Shown here piece after piece: positions 41,268 through 52,700 of a stretch of 54,242 nucleotides of DNA. The notes beneath the pieces were generated by a model. It worked only from the letters and a program-made list of their open reading frames with translations, was not told the DNA's origin and made no database searches. The stretch lies in the NCBI GenBank assembly GCA_934201705.1, contig CAKPXF010000016.1:1-54242 (forward strand), in the 5' to 3' direction. Each line of letters begins with the position of its first letter. The stretch's first letter is position 1. The translations under genes were made by a program, and so were the position numbers. The DNA is from an uncultured Bacilli bacterium (GTDB lineage Bacteria > Bacillota_I > Bacilli_A > RFN20 > CAG-631).

Positions 41268-42539
41268 ATGAAAGAATATTTACCTCGAATTGTCGATGAA
41301 ATTTTAAAATTCAAACTTGAATCTAAAGGCGCTGTGTTGATTCAAGGACCAAAATGGTGTGGAAAAAGTACAACTGCAGAGCAAATTGCTAAAAAGTGTA
41401 TTTATATGCAAGATGAAAAAGAAAAAGAAAATAATATTTATTTAGCAAAGCTTGATCCATCAGGATTTTTAAGTGGTGAAACACCATTGCTTATTGATGA
41501 ATGGCAAGTAATACCATTTATTTGGAATCAAGTAAGAATGGAAGTTGATAAAAGAGATGAATTCGGGCAATTTATTTTAACAGGCTCTTCAACACCGATT
41601 AATTTTGATGAGGCGACAATGCATAGTGGTATTGGAAGAATTACAAACTTAGTTATGAGGCCTATGTCACTATATGAATCAAAAGAAAGTAATGGTATGG
41701 TTTCATTAAAGGAACTTTTTGAAAAAGGGAAAATTAATGTATGTAAGTCATCTAAAACATTAAGTGATTATGCTTTTTATACAGCACGTGGAGGTTGGCC
41801 TAAAGCAATTAATCAAAGTAATGAAAAGGTAGCCTTACAGCAAGCAATAGATTATTATGATGGTTTAGTGAATAGTGATATGTCTCGTGCTGATGGAGTA
41901 AAAAAGGATCCAGAACGAGTAAAATTACTAATGCGTTCTTATGCTAGAAATATTTCAACACAAGCAACTAATGCAACAATAAAAAATGATATGAATACAA
42001 ATGATAATAATAAGCTTGATGAGGATACTATATACTCATATGTTAATTGTTTAAAAAAACTGTTTGTTGTTGAAGAATCTATAGCTTGGAACCCTAAACT
42101 TAGATCAAAAACAGCTATTAGAACTTCAAATACAAGATACTTTGTTGACCCTTCAATTGCTTGTGCTGCACTAGGAATTGGGCCTAAAGGACTAATAAAG
42201 GATATTAAAACATTTGGATTGCTTTTTGAAAACTTGTGTATTAGAGATTTGAGAATATATGCTGATGCAATAGATGGAACATTAAAGCATTTTAGAAATG
42301 CTAAAAATTTAGAATGTGATGCGGTGATTACTTTGCGCGATGGTAGTTGGGGAGCTATTGAAATAAAACTTGGAAGTCAAGAACTAATAGATGAAGCGGC
42401 AAAAAATCTTTTAACATTAGCTAAGGATATAAATGATGACCAAAAGCCTTCATTTTTAGCAATTATTACAGCAACATCACTTGCTTATCAAAGAGAAGAT
42501 GGAGTATTTGTTATTCCCCTTGCATGCTTAAAGGATTAA
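41268..42539 (+). CDS. AAA ATPase with DUF4143 domain
   Basis: 423 residues from ATG 41268; ATG 41256 lies too close to the predicted transcript start. N-terminal AAA_14 domain with Walker A GPKWCGKST (about 27-35), Walker B LLIDEW (about 73-78) and sensor ILTGSSTP (about 103-110). The C-terminal DUF4143 (nuclease-like fold) contains FENLCIRDLR, RNAKNLECDAVI and GSWGAIEIKLG (about 364-374). These ATPases are common, often multi-copy, in gut bacteria; function is unknown, with suggested roles in defence or as selfish genes. The promoter is embedded in a 23-bp repeat array. Confidence 0.88.
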   Translation: MKEYLPRIVDEILKFKLESKGAVLIQGPKWCGKSTTAEQIAKKCIYMQDEKEKENNIYLAKLDPSGFLSGETPLLIDEWQVIPFIWNQVRMEVDKRDEFGQFILTGSSTPINFDEATMHSGIGRITNLVMRPMSLYESKESNGMVSLKELFEKGKINVCKSSKTLSDYAFYTARGGWPKAINQSNEKVALQQAIDYYDGLVNSDMSRADGVKKDPERVKLLMRSYARNISTQATNATIKNDMNTNDNNKLDEDTIYSYVNCLKKLFVVEESIAWNPKLRSKTAIRTSNTRYFVDPSIACAALGIGPKGLIKDIKTFGLLFENLCIRDLRIYADAIDGTLKHFRNAKNLECDAVITLRDGSWGAIEIKLGSQELIDEAAKNLLTLAKDINDDQKPSFLAIITATSLAYQREDGVFVIPLACLKD

Positions 42540-42543
42540 TAAT

Positions 42544-44316
42544 ATGAAGAAAAATCTTAAAATTATGGGTCAGTCAATTAAATATGTTTTCAAGCATAGT
42601 AAAATATGTTTAATTTGTTATTTTTTATCTTTTATTTTTGAAGCAATTGAACCATTAATATATGTTATATTTTCTAAATATATAATTAATAGCCTATATC
42701 CTGAACTACTTTTTGATAAAGCTTTTATGTTTGTTTTAATAATGGTATCTTTGCAGTTTTCATGTTCTTTTTTAAATGGATTATTTTTAAAGAAAATTGA
42801 AGAGGAAGCAGAAAAGATATTATATATACAAAAAAAAGAAATGATAAAAAATCAAGAAAAAATCTTTTATGAAAAAACTGAAAATTCAACTTTCTTTGAT
42901 GATTATTATCATGCTGATGAATATGTTAATAGAGGCTCGAATATTCATATTTTAAATCAAATTAAAACAATACTTTCTTCAATAGTAACAATTGCTGGTT
43001 TAATTTATTTATTAAAGGAAGTATCAATAATAGCTATTGCTATATGTATTATTATTTATTTTATAAAGCTAAAGTTTATAAATATTAAAAATAAAAAGGT
43101 ATATGATTATTCTCTTAAAGCAACTAATCAAATGAGAAAGGATAACTTTTTCATATGGGGTTTAACTAATCTTAAATATGCTAAAGAAAATAGATTGTTT
43201 AATACCTTTCCTTATATTTCTAAAAGGCTTGATGAGGCTGATAAAAGCTCAACAAAGCTTTGGTATAAGCAATTAAAAATAGATCTTAAATACTCAATAG
43301 TTCCAGCTATTATTGATGGTTTATTAATTTTTGTTATTTATTTTTCAATGGTTTTATCCTTTGAATTCAAAGGATTAACAATTGGCGATTATTCTATGCT
43401 TTTAGCAGCCTTTATAAGCTTTAGTCAAACTATTAATGCAATTATTGATGCTTATAGTGCTATATCTAAAGAAAACTTTTATTTTGATAAATATAATGAA
43501 GTTATTAAGCTATATGAAAATACTAATAAAGCTAATAATATTATAATAGATAAAATAGACACAATTGAATTTAAAAATGTTTCTTATAAATATTTAAATT
43601 CTGAAAAATATGCTTTAAGCAACATAAATCTTAAAATATCTGCTAATGATTTTAAAAAGATATCAATTGTCGGTAAAAATGGTAGTGGTAAATCAACCTT
43701 TATTAAATTATTAATGAAATTATACGAACCAACAGCAGGTGATATTTATCTTAATGATATTAATATAAAGGATATTGATAATGATATCTATTACAAATTA
43801 TTTTCACCTGTATTTCAAGATTATAAAATCTATAATACAACAATTAAAAATAATATAACCTTTTCTTTAAATGAAAGTGCTAATGATGATCTAAAAAAGA
43901 TGGAACTTTTAGATAAAGTAAATAGCTTAAGTTTAAAAGAGAATACTAATATTTCTAAAGAGTTTGATCAAGAAGGAATAGATTTTTCTCTTGGTGAACG
44001 ACAAAAAATTGCTATTGCTCGAGCACTGCATAAAGATTCATTGATTATGATTTTAGATGAACCAACTGCTTCTTTATCAGCTAGTAGTGAAAATAAGCTT
44101 TATAAGATGGTTGCTAATTTAAATAATAAAATGGTATTTTTTATCTCACATCGTTTATCAAGTTGTCGTTTTACTGATAAAATCATTGTTTTTGATAATG
44201 GGAATATAAAAGAAATTGGTTCTCATGATGAATTAATCAATAAAAATGGTATTTATAGTGAGTTATTTTTAGCACAGGCTGAATTATACCAAAAAGGTGG
44301 TGAAGAATATGAATAA
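42544..44316 (+). CDS. ABC exporter half-transporter 1
   Basis: 590 residues: type IV exporter TMD (six helices, about 20-310) fused to an ATPase domain. Walker A GKNGSGKST (about 378-386), signature SLGERQKIAIARAL (about 483-496, with L in place of the second S of LSGGQ), Walker B LIMILDEPTASLS. SD is weak. It starts 4 bases after the ATPase gene and overlaps the second half-transporter, so the pair probably forms a heterodimer. No peptidase domain. Substrate unknown (peptide or lipid). Confidence 0.88.
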   Translation: MKKNLKIMGQSIKYVFKHSKICLICYFLSFIFEAIEPLIYVIFSKYIINSLYPELLFDKAFMFVLIMVSLQFSCSFLNGLFLKKIEEEAEKILYIQKKEMIKNQEKIFYEKTENSTFFDDYYHADEYVNRGSNIHILNQIKTILSSIVTIAGLIYLLKEVSIIAIAICIIIYFIKLKFINIKNKKVYDYSLKATNQMRKDNFFIWGLTNLKYAKENRLFNTFPYISKRLDEADKSSTKLWYKQLKIDLKYSIVPAIIDGLLIFVIYFSMVLSFEFKGLTIGDYSMLLAAFISFSQTINAIIDAYSAISKENFYFDKYNEVIKLYENTNKANNIIIDKIDTIEFKNVSYKYLNSEKYALSNINLKISANDFKKISIVGKNGSGKSTFIKLLMKLYEPTAGDIYLNDINIKDIDNDIYYKLFSPVFQDYKIYNTTIKNNITFSLNESANDDLKKMELLDKVNSLSLKENTNISKEFDQEGIDFSLGERQKIAIARALHKDSLIMILDEPTASLSASSENKLYKMVANLNNKMVFFISHRLSSCRFTDKIIVFDNGNIKEIGSHDELINKNGIYSELFLAQAELYQKGGEEYE

Positions 44317-46069
44317 TAAAAAAGAAAAGCTAACCTTTTTAAGTGTTTTTAAGGATGAATTAAAATTTAATAAAAAAAGTGTTTTAATTCAATTGCTATA
44401 TGGAATAGCTAATGGTGTAAGTCCATTTATTTATATATGTTTTCCACCATTAATCATTGATTATTTAGTTAAAAAAGAAATAAATAAAACATATTTAATT
44501 ATTTCTTTATTCTCTTTAGCAGCAATTATTATTAATATTCTTTTAAAGTATTTATATGCTAAATATCAACAAAATAATTATTATTTACCTCGTCAATTTA
44601 ATAAAAGAAATATCTTTAAGAGCATTATTATTGACTTTAAGTATACTGAGCAAAAGGATAGTATAGAAAAATATAATAATTCCTTAAATTTTTGTTGGAC
44701 TTGTTGTTCTATTGTTTATGATTTCTTTTCTAGCTTGATTACTTCAATTATAAAGTTTGCCTTAATAATTACTATTTTATTAACTCTTGATTTTTATGTT
44801 GTTTTGTTTGTTATTTTTATTGTTTTAATTAATTATTTAATTAGCACATTAATTATTAAGAAAAATAAAAAATATAGTGAAGAAAGAAATAAAATAGAAA
44901 GATATACAAACTATTATAATAAGATATTAGCAGGTCTTGAATATGGGAAAGAAAAAAGATTATATCCTAACATTCAAAAATTATTTTATGATGAATATGA
45001 AGTAAAAACTAATGAAATAATAAATCATGATAAAAAGGTAAGAAATTATAATTTTATAATGTCAAAGTTAACTAGCTTAATTACATTTATTCAAAATATT
45101 GGCATATATTATATGATGATTTATAAGTATTCATTAAATCAGATTACTATTGGTTCATTTTTTGCATATATAGGAATAGCAAATGAAATGTATAATGCCT
45201 TTGCCTCATTAGTATATAACTCAATTCAATTATCTAAATTCAAAACATATGCTAAAGCATATAATGAATTTATGGAATATGAAAATGTTTATCAAAGTGA
45301 TAATTTAAGTGTTGAAGATAAAGATGAATATATTATTACCTTTGAAAATGTTTGCTTTAAATATCCAAATACTGAAAAAGAGGTTATTAATAATGTTAAC
45401 TTTACTATTAAACCTAATGAAAAACTATACTTAGTTGGTGAAAATGGTAGTGGCAAATCAACATTAATAAAACTTTTATTACGTTTATATGAACCAACAA
45501 GTGGAGAAATAAAACTTAATGGTGTTAATATTAATAAATATAACTATAATGATTATTTAAAGTTAATATCGGCAATTTTCCAAGATTTTAATTTATATAA
45601 AATATCTATTAAGGATAATATTTGCTTTAATGATTTTAAAGGGAAAGAATTTGAAGAGGTAATTAATAAATGTGATTTAATTAATGTTATTAATTCCTTA
45701 AAAAATAAAGAAGATACTAATATAGATAAAGAATATAACGAAGATGGTGTTGAATTATCTAGTGGCGAAATGCAACGTATTGCTATTGCTAGAGCCTTAT
45801 ATAAAAATGCTAGCACTTATATTTTTGATGAACCAACAGCTGCCTTAGATCCAATAAGCGAAAAAGAAATCTTTTCAATCTTTAATGAAACGACAAAAAA
45901 TAAAACTAATATTATTGTTTCACATAGAATGAGTACAGCTTCTTTATGTGATTACATAATTCTTTTAGAAAATAGAAGTATTGTTGAAGAAGGAACATTT
46001 GATTATTTAATGAAATTAAAAGGAAAATTTTATGAGCAATATACATTACAATCAAAATATTATAAATAA
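44309..46069 (+). CDS. ABC exporter half-transporter 2
   Basis: 586 residues from ATG 44309 (in-frame GTG 44297 overlaps the SD-like AAGGTGGTG). Exporter TMD and ATPase domain with Walker A GENGSGKST (about 377-385), signature SSGEMQRIAIARAL (about 484-497), Walker B TYIFDEPTAALDP. It overlaps half-transporter 1 by 8 bases. In heterodimers one ATPase site is often degenerate; both signatures here deviate from LSGGQ. It is followed by a terminator and a convergent XRE repressor. Confidence 0.88.
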   Translation: MNNKKEKLTFLSVFKDELKFNKKSVLIQLLYGIANGVSPFIYICFPPLIIDYLVKKEINKTYLIISLFSLAAIIINILLKYLYAKYQQNNYYLPRQFNKRNIFKSIIIDFKYTEQKDSIEKYNNSLNFCWTCCSIVYDFFSSLITSIIKFALIITILLTLDFYVVLFVIFIVLINYLISTLIIKKNKKYSEERNKIERYTNYYNKILAGLEYGKEKRLYPNIQKLFYDEYEVKTNEIINHDKKVRNYNFIMSKLTSLITFIQNIGIYYMMIYKYSLNQITIGSFFAYIGIANEMYNAFASLVYNSIQLSKFKTYAKAYNEFMEYENVYQSDNLSVEDKDEYIITFENVCFKYPNTEKEVINNVNFTIKPNEKLYLVGENGSGKSTLIKLLLRLYEPTSGEIKLNGVNINKYNYNDYLKLISAIFQDFNLYKISIKDNICFNDFKGKEFEEVINKCDLINVINSLKNKEDTNIDKEYNEDGVELSSGEMQRIAIARALYKNASTYIFDEPTAALDPISEKEIFSIFNETTKNKTNIIVSHRMSTASLCDYIILLENRSIVEEGTFDYLMKLKGKFYEQYTLQSKYYK

Positions 46070-46074
46070 CTACT

Positions 46075-46104
46075 AAAAGGCATAATAAAGCTATTGTGTC
46101 TTTT
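46075..46104. terminator. Bidirectional terminator
   Basis: AAAAGGCATAATA (46075-46087) pairs with TATTGTGTCTTTT (46092-46104, with G-U pairs), followed by T. It also covers the 3' end of the XRE gene. Confidence 0.8.
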
Positions 46105-46387
46105 TGTTTGCTCTCTTTTGGAAATCCTTTACTAATAATTTTATATGAGATTTTTCAACTTCGCTTAATCCAGTAACATCAATGATGTTATCATTACTAA
46201 CTCCTAGTAAATAATCCGTTGTAACATTAAAATATTTGGCTATTTTTAAAAGCATATCAAGGGAAGGCAATATGTTATCATTTTCCCAATTTGATACGCA
46301 TTGTTTGGTAACACCTAACTCATTAGCAAGCTGAACTTGGCTTATATTAAAAGATTTTCGTAATTCTTTTATTATATCACATAACAT
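46091..46387 (-). CDS. XRE family transcriptional regulator
   Basis: 98 residues. Helix-turn-helix at about 16-35 (SQVQLANELGVTKQCVSNWE), then LPSLDMLLKIAKYFNVTTDYLLG, the standard HTH_3 layout, and a short C-terminal tail. It lacks a large ligand domain, so it is a simple DNA-binding repressor. SD AAGGAG is 7 bases upstream. It diverges from the BspA-like gene; repeated ACTAAAGT-type sites in the 350-base gap are likely its operators. Confidence 0.9.
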   Translation of the reverse strand: MLCDIIKELRKSFNISQVQLANELGVTKQCVSNWENDNILPSLDMLLKIAKYFNVTTDYLLGVSNDNIIDVTGLSEVEKSHIKLLVKDFQKRANKKTQ

Positions 46388-46460
46388 ACTATCATCTCCT
46401 TGGAAAATTTTGTCAAATCTTCATTTACAATTTTATAATCATTCCTTTACTTTATAAAAA

Positions 46461-46625
46461 TACTAAAGTACAAAGATAATATACATTTAAAAAATATTGG
46501 TTAAGTTACATTGTATAAGCAAATATTTACATGTTACTTTCATAATGGACAGAATTAATTGACTTTGTTACTTTACTAAAGTAAAATATTAATGTACTTT
46601 AGTAGTTTAATAATGTACTTTTTTC
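46461..46625. promoter_or_regulatory. Repeated ACTAAAGT / ACTTTAGT sites (putative XRE operators)
   Basis: The 350-base gap between XRE and the BspA-like gene has TACTAAAGTAC (46461-46471), TTTACTAAAGTAAA (46572-46585) and GTACTTTAGTA (46594-46604), plus weaker GTACTTTT (46615-46622) and TACTTTA (46448-46454). ACTAAAGT and ACTTTAGT are the same 8-mer on opposite strands. The three strong copies suggest a regulator binding site controlling one or both genes. The rest of the gap shows no RNA gene. Confidence 0.55.
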
Positions 46626-46737
46626 TATAAAAGTAATTTAATGCGAAAGATGATTATTTTATATTTAAATTCAAATAAAAATATTATCGTTCATATAAAA
46701 TTTACTTTTAAAAATAATAATTTTGTGGAGGCAGTGT

Positions 46738-49700
46738 ATGAAAAAAATAAAATTAAAACTTTCAGTTCTTTTTGGAACGCTTTTTGCATTTTTAATGGTT
46801 TCATGTGGAGAGAAACCACATGTTCATAATTTAGTTGAACATGATAGAAAAGATGCAACATGCATGGAGGATGGTTATGAAGCATATGTAGAATGTACTA
46901 CATGTGACTATACAACCTATAAAGTAATAAAAGCTAAAGGCCATGACTTTGAATCAAATTGGTCAAGTGATAGTGAAAAGCATTTTCACAAATGTAAAAA
47001 TTGCGATGCTAAAACTGATGAAAGTAATCATACTTATTCATGGGTGATAGATAAAGAAGCAACAGAAGATGAGACTGGATTAAAGCATAGGGATTGTGAC
47101 ATTTGTCATCGCATAAGTAATGAAAATACGAAAATAAATAAACTTCAACATACCCATAATATGGAACATGTTTTAAAAGTTGAAAAAACATGTACAAGTG
47201 ATGGTAATATAGAATATTATCATTGCACTAAATGTAATAAGAATTATGTAGACGAAAAAGGAAATAAAAGAATAGAAGATGTAGTTATAAAAGCATCACA
47301 TGAATATGGTAATTTCATTAATGAAGTAGCTTCAACATGTACTAGTGAAGGAATAAAAGGACATTATGAATGTAGCGTTTGCCATACTTATTTTGATGTT
47401 GAAAAAAATAAATTAGATAGCTTAGCAATAGCTAAAAAGGATCATGATTATAAATGGATAATTGATAAAGAAGCAACAGAAGATGAAACAGGATTAAAGC
47501 ATGAAGAATGTAGCGTTTGTCATGATAAGAAAAATGAAAATACAATAATAGTTAAATTAAACCATACTCATAATATGGAACATGTTTTAAAAGTAGATAA
47601 AACATGTACAAGTAATGGAAACATAGAATACTATCATTGTAGTAAGTGTAATAAGAACTATTTAGATGAAGTTGGAAATAATGAAGTAATAGATGTAGTT
47701 ATAAAAGCATCACATGAATATGGTAGTTTTATTAATGAAGTAGCTTCAACATGTAGTAAAGAAGGAATAAAAGGCCATTATGAATGTAATGTATGTCATA
47801 GTTATTTTGATGCTAATAAAAATAAATTAGATAGTTTAGTAATAGCAAAGAAGAATCATGATTATAAAATAACTTACTCATATAGTGAATCAAAGCATTA
47901 TTATGAATGTAAAAATTGTAATGCTAAAAAAGATGAAGAAAATCATAGTTTTACATGGATAGTTGATAAAGAAGCAACAGAAGATGAAACAGGATTAAAG
48001 CATGAAGAATGTAATGTGTGCCATTATACAAGAAATGAAAATACAGTGATTGATAAAGCTAATCATATCCATAATATGGAGCATATTTTCAAAGTAGATA
48101 AAACATGTACAAGAAATGGAAATATTGAATACTATCATTGTAGTAAGTGTAATAAAAATTATTTAGATGAAACTGGAACTAATGAAGTAACAGATGTAGT
48201 TATAAAAGCATCACATGAATATGGTAGTTTTATCAATGAAATAGATTCAACATGTAGTAAAGAAGGAATAAAAGGCCATTATGAATGTAATGTATGTCAT
48301 AGTTATTTTGATGCTAATAAAAAGCAATTAAATAGTATAATAATAAACAAAAAGTCACATAGCTTAGTTCATCATGATAAAAAAGAAGCAACATGTATAG
48401 AAGATGGTTATGAAGAATATGATACATGTAGAAATTGTGATTATACAACTTTTAAAACTATAAAAGCAACAGGACATAACTATCAAAAAGAAAATAAAAT
48501 AGAAAATGGAATAACAAAGGTTATATATAAATGTTCTAAATGTGGTGATAGTTATGAAGAAGGTTGCAGAGTATTAGATTCAGATGATTTTACAATTAAT
48601 TATAAGGATTATTTATATCCAACAATAGAAATAACAGTACATAACAATGAAACATCAATTGTTTTAAGCAGTTTAATTAAGGTTTCACCAAATTGTACAT
48701 GGATATTATCAAAAGATATAGAAGGGTTACAAGAAATAAAAACAAAGAATATGTCTTTATCAACTGGTCATAATTATGCATATGTTACAGTTTGGTCAAA
48801 CAATAATGAATACAACACAGTATATTATGTTGATATTTATAGACTAAGTATGTATACATATAGTTTTGTTGATGGAAAACAAAAAATATTAAAATCTGAA
48901 ACAGTTGAAGAAAATACTATTATAGATGAACCTAATTTTTACTTATTAAAAGAAGGATATACTTTATCATGGGTAGATAAAAATAAAAATATAGTTTCTT
49001 TTCCATATGTTTTAAAGAATGATATTACTTTCTCAGTTAATTGGGTTATTAATAAATATAACGTTAAATTAGATACTAATGGCGGAAATCATTTAAATGA
49101 TTTATCGGTTAATTATGGAAGCACCATAACATTACCAACACCAAAAAATGGTGATTTAGTATTTGTTGGATGGGAATGTAATGACAGATTATATAATAAA
49201 ATAGAAGTTAAGAAAGATATATCATTAAAAGCAATATGGACTAAAGATTTTGAAGTTAGATTACTAGATGATGGAACTATTGAAGTAGTTAAATATATTG
49301 GAAATAATAAAAAAGTTAACGAATTTCCAAAATATACAACAAGTATTGGAATATCAGCATTTAAAGGATGCATTGACTTAACAAGTATAGAAATACCAAG
49401 CAACGTAACAAATATAGCAAAAGGTGCATTTTCAGGTTGTAGTAGCTTGACATGTATAAGAATACCATATTTAGGAGGAAGCAAAGATTCAAATACATAT
49501 TTAGGATATATATTTGGAGCATCTTCATATTCGAGCAATTCGAGTTATGTACCAAGTAGTTTAAAAGAAGTAAAAATATTAGAAGGATGCACAAGTATCG
49601 GGGAGTATGCTTTTAAAGGGTGCAGCAGTTTAACAAGCATAGAAATTCCAAATGGTGTCACAAGTATAGGAAATTCTGCATTTTCAGATTGTAGTAGTTT

Positions 49701-52700
49701 AACAAGTATAACACTTCCATTTGTGGGTGGAAGTAAAGATTCGAATACATATTTAGGATATATATTTGGAGCATCATCATCTTCAAGCAATTCTAACTAT
49801 GTACCAAGCAGTTTAAAAAAGGTAATAATATTAGAAGAATGTACAAGTATAGGATATGGAGCATTTAAAGGTTGTAGTAGTTTAACAAGTATAACACTTC
49901 CATTTGTGGGTGGGAGTAAAGATTCAAATACATATTTAGGATATATATTTGGAGCATCTTCATATTCGTGCAATTCTGACTATGTACCAAGTAGTTTAAA
50001 AGAAATAATAATACTAGAAGGATGCACAAGTATCGGAGAGTATGCTTTTAAAGGGTGCAGCAGTTTAACAAGCATAGAAATTCCAAGTAGTGTCACAAGT
50101 ATCGAAGATGGTGCATTTTCAGGCTGTAGTGGCTTAGCAAGTATAGAGATACCAAATAGTGTCACAAGTATAAGATATTCTGCATTTTACAATTGTAGTA
50201 GTTTAGCAAGTATTACAATCCCAAGTAGTGTCACAAGTATCGGAATATTAGCATTTTACGGCTGTAGCAGTTTAACAAGCATAGAAATTCCAAGTAGTGT
50301 CACAAGTATCGAAGATGGTGCATTTTACAATTGTAGTAGTTTAGCAAGTATAGAGATACCAAATAGTGTCACAAGTATAGAAAAAGATGCATTTTCTTAT
50401 TGTAGTAGTTTAGCAAGTATTACAATCCCAACTAGTGTCACAAGTATCGGAGAATCAGCATTTTACGGCTGTAGCAGCTTAACAAGAATAGAAATTCCAA
50501 GTAGTGTCACAAGTATCGAAGATGGTGCATTTTCAGGCTGTAGTGGCTTAACAAGTATAGAGATACCAAATAGTGTCACAAGTATAAGATATTCTGCATT
50601 TTCAGGCTGTAGTAGTTTAACAAATATAGAAATCCCAACTAGTGTGATAAGTATCGGAGTGTGTGTATTCAGTGGCTGTAGTAGTTTAGCAAGTATTACA
50701 ATCCCAACTAGTGTCACAAGTATCGGAGGATCAGCATTTAGTGGCTGTAGTAGTTTGAAAAGCATAAAAGTTGATAAAAATAACAAAGTATATGATAGTA
50801 GAGAAAATTGTAATGCAATAATTGAAACGTCGACAAATACATTATTATTTGGATGTAAGGAAACAGTTATCCCAAGTAATGTAACAAGTATCGGAAGAGC
50901 GGCATTTGTAGATTGTAGTAGTTTAACAAATATAGAAATCCCAACTAGTGTGATAAGTATCGGAGGATCAGCATTTTATAAATGTAGTAGTTTAACAAGC
51001 ATAGAAATTCCAACTAGTGTCACAAGTATCGGAGGATCAGCATTTAGAGACTGTAGTAGTTTAACAAGTATAACACTTCCATTTGTGGGTGGAAGTAAAG
51101 ATTCGAATACATATTTAGGATATATATTTGGAGCATCTTATTACTATGAAATTGAGAAATATGTACCAAGTAGTTTAAAAGAAATAATAATACTAGAAGG
51201 ATGCACAAGTATCGGAGATGGTGCATTTTATAAGTGTAGTAGTTTAGCAAGTATTACAATCCCAACTAGTGTCACATGTATAGGCGCTAGAGCATTTAGT
51301 AGCTGTAGCAGTTTAAAAAATTTAGAAATACCAACTAGTGTAACAACTATAGCAAATGATGTATTTTCAGGCTGTAGCAGTTTAACAAGTATAAAAATAC
51401 CAAATAGTGTCACAAGTATAGAAAAAGATGCATTTTCTTATTGTAGTAGTTTAGCAAGTATTACAATCCCAACTAGTGTCACAAGTATCGGAGAATCAGC
51501 ATTTTACGGCTGTAGCAGCTTAACAAGAATAGAGATATCAACTAGTGTCACAAGTATAGGAAATTTTGCATTTTACAATTGTAGTAGTTTGACAAATATA
51601 GAAATTCCAAGTAGTGTAACAACTATAGCAAATGGTGTATTTTCAGGCTGTAGCAGTTTAACAAGTATAAAAATACCAAATAGTGTCACAAGTATAGGTG
51701 GTAGAACATTTAGTAGCTGTAGTAGTTTAACAAGTATAGAGATACCAACTAGTGTCACAAGTATAGGAAATTTTGCATTTTACAATTGTAGTAGTTTGAC
51801 AAATATAGAAATTCCAAGTAGTGTAACAACTATAGCAAATGGTGTATTTTCAGGCTGTGGCAGTTTAACAAGTATAAAAATACCAACTAGTGTCACAAGT
51901 ATAGACGCTAGAGCATTTAGTAGCTGTAGCAGTTTAACAAGTATAAAAATACCAAATAGTGTCACAAGTATAGGAGAATCAGCATTTGAAGGTTGTAGTA
52001 GTTTGACAAATATAGAAATTCCAAGTAGTGTAACAACTATAGCAAATGATGTATTTTCAGGCTGTAGCAGTTTAACAAGTATAGAAATCCCAAGTAGTGT
52101 TACAAGTATAGAATATTCTGCATTTTATAATTGCAGTAGTTTGACAAGTATAAAAATTCCAAGTAGTGTTACAAGTATTGGTTCCGGAGCATTTGAAAAC
52201 TGTAGCAGTTTAACAAGTATAACACTTCCATTTGTTGGAGGAAGTAAAAATTCAAATACACATTTAGGATATATATTTGGGGCATCTTCATATTGGAATA
52301 ATAAAGATTATGTGCCAAGTAGTTTAAAAGAAGTAAAAATATTAGAAGGATGTACAAGTATAGGTTCATCAGCATTTGAGGATTGTAGTAGTTTAACAAG
52401 TATAGAAATTCCAAATAGTGTCACAAGTATCGGAGGATCAGCATTTTACGGCTGTAGTAGTTTAACAAGTATAACATTTCCATTTGTGGGTGGAAGTAAA
52501 GATTCGAATACATATTTAGGATATATATTTGGAGCATCTTATTACTATGAAATTGAGAAATATGTACCAAGTAGTTTAAAAGAAATAATAATACTAGAAG
52601 GATGCACAAGTATAGAAAAAGATGCATTTTATAAGTGTAGTAGTTTAGCAAGTATTACAATCCCAACTAGTGTCACAAGTATAGGAGAATCAGCATTTGA

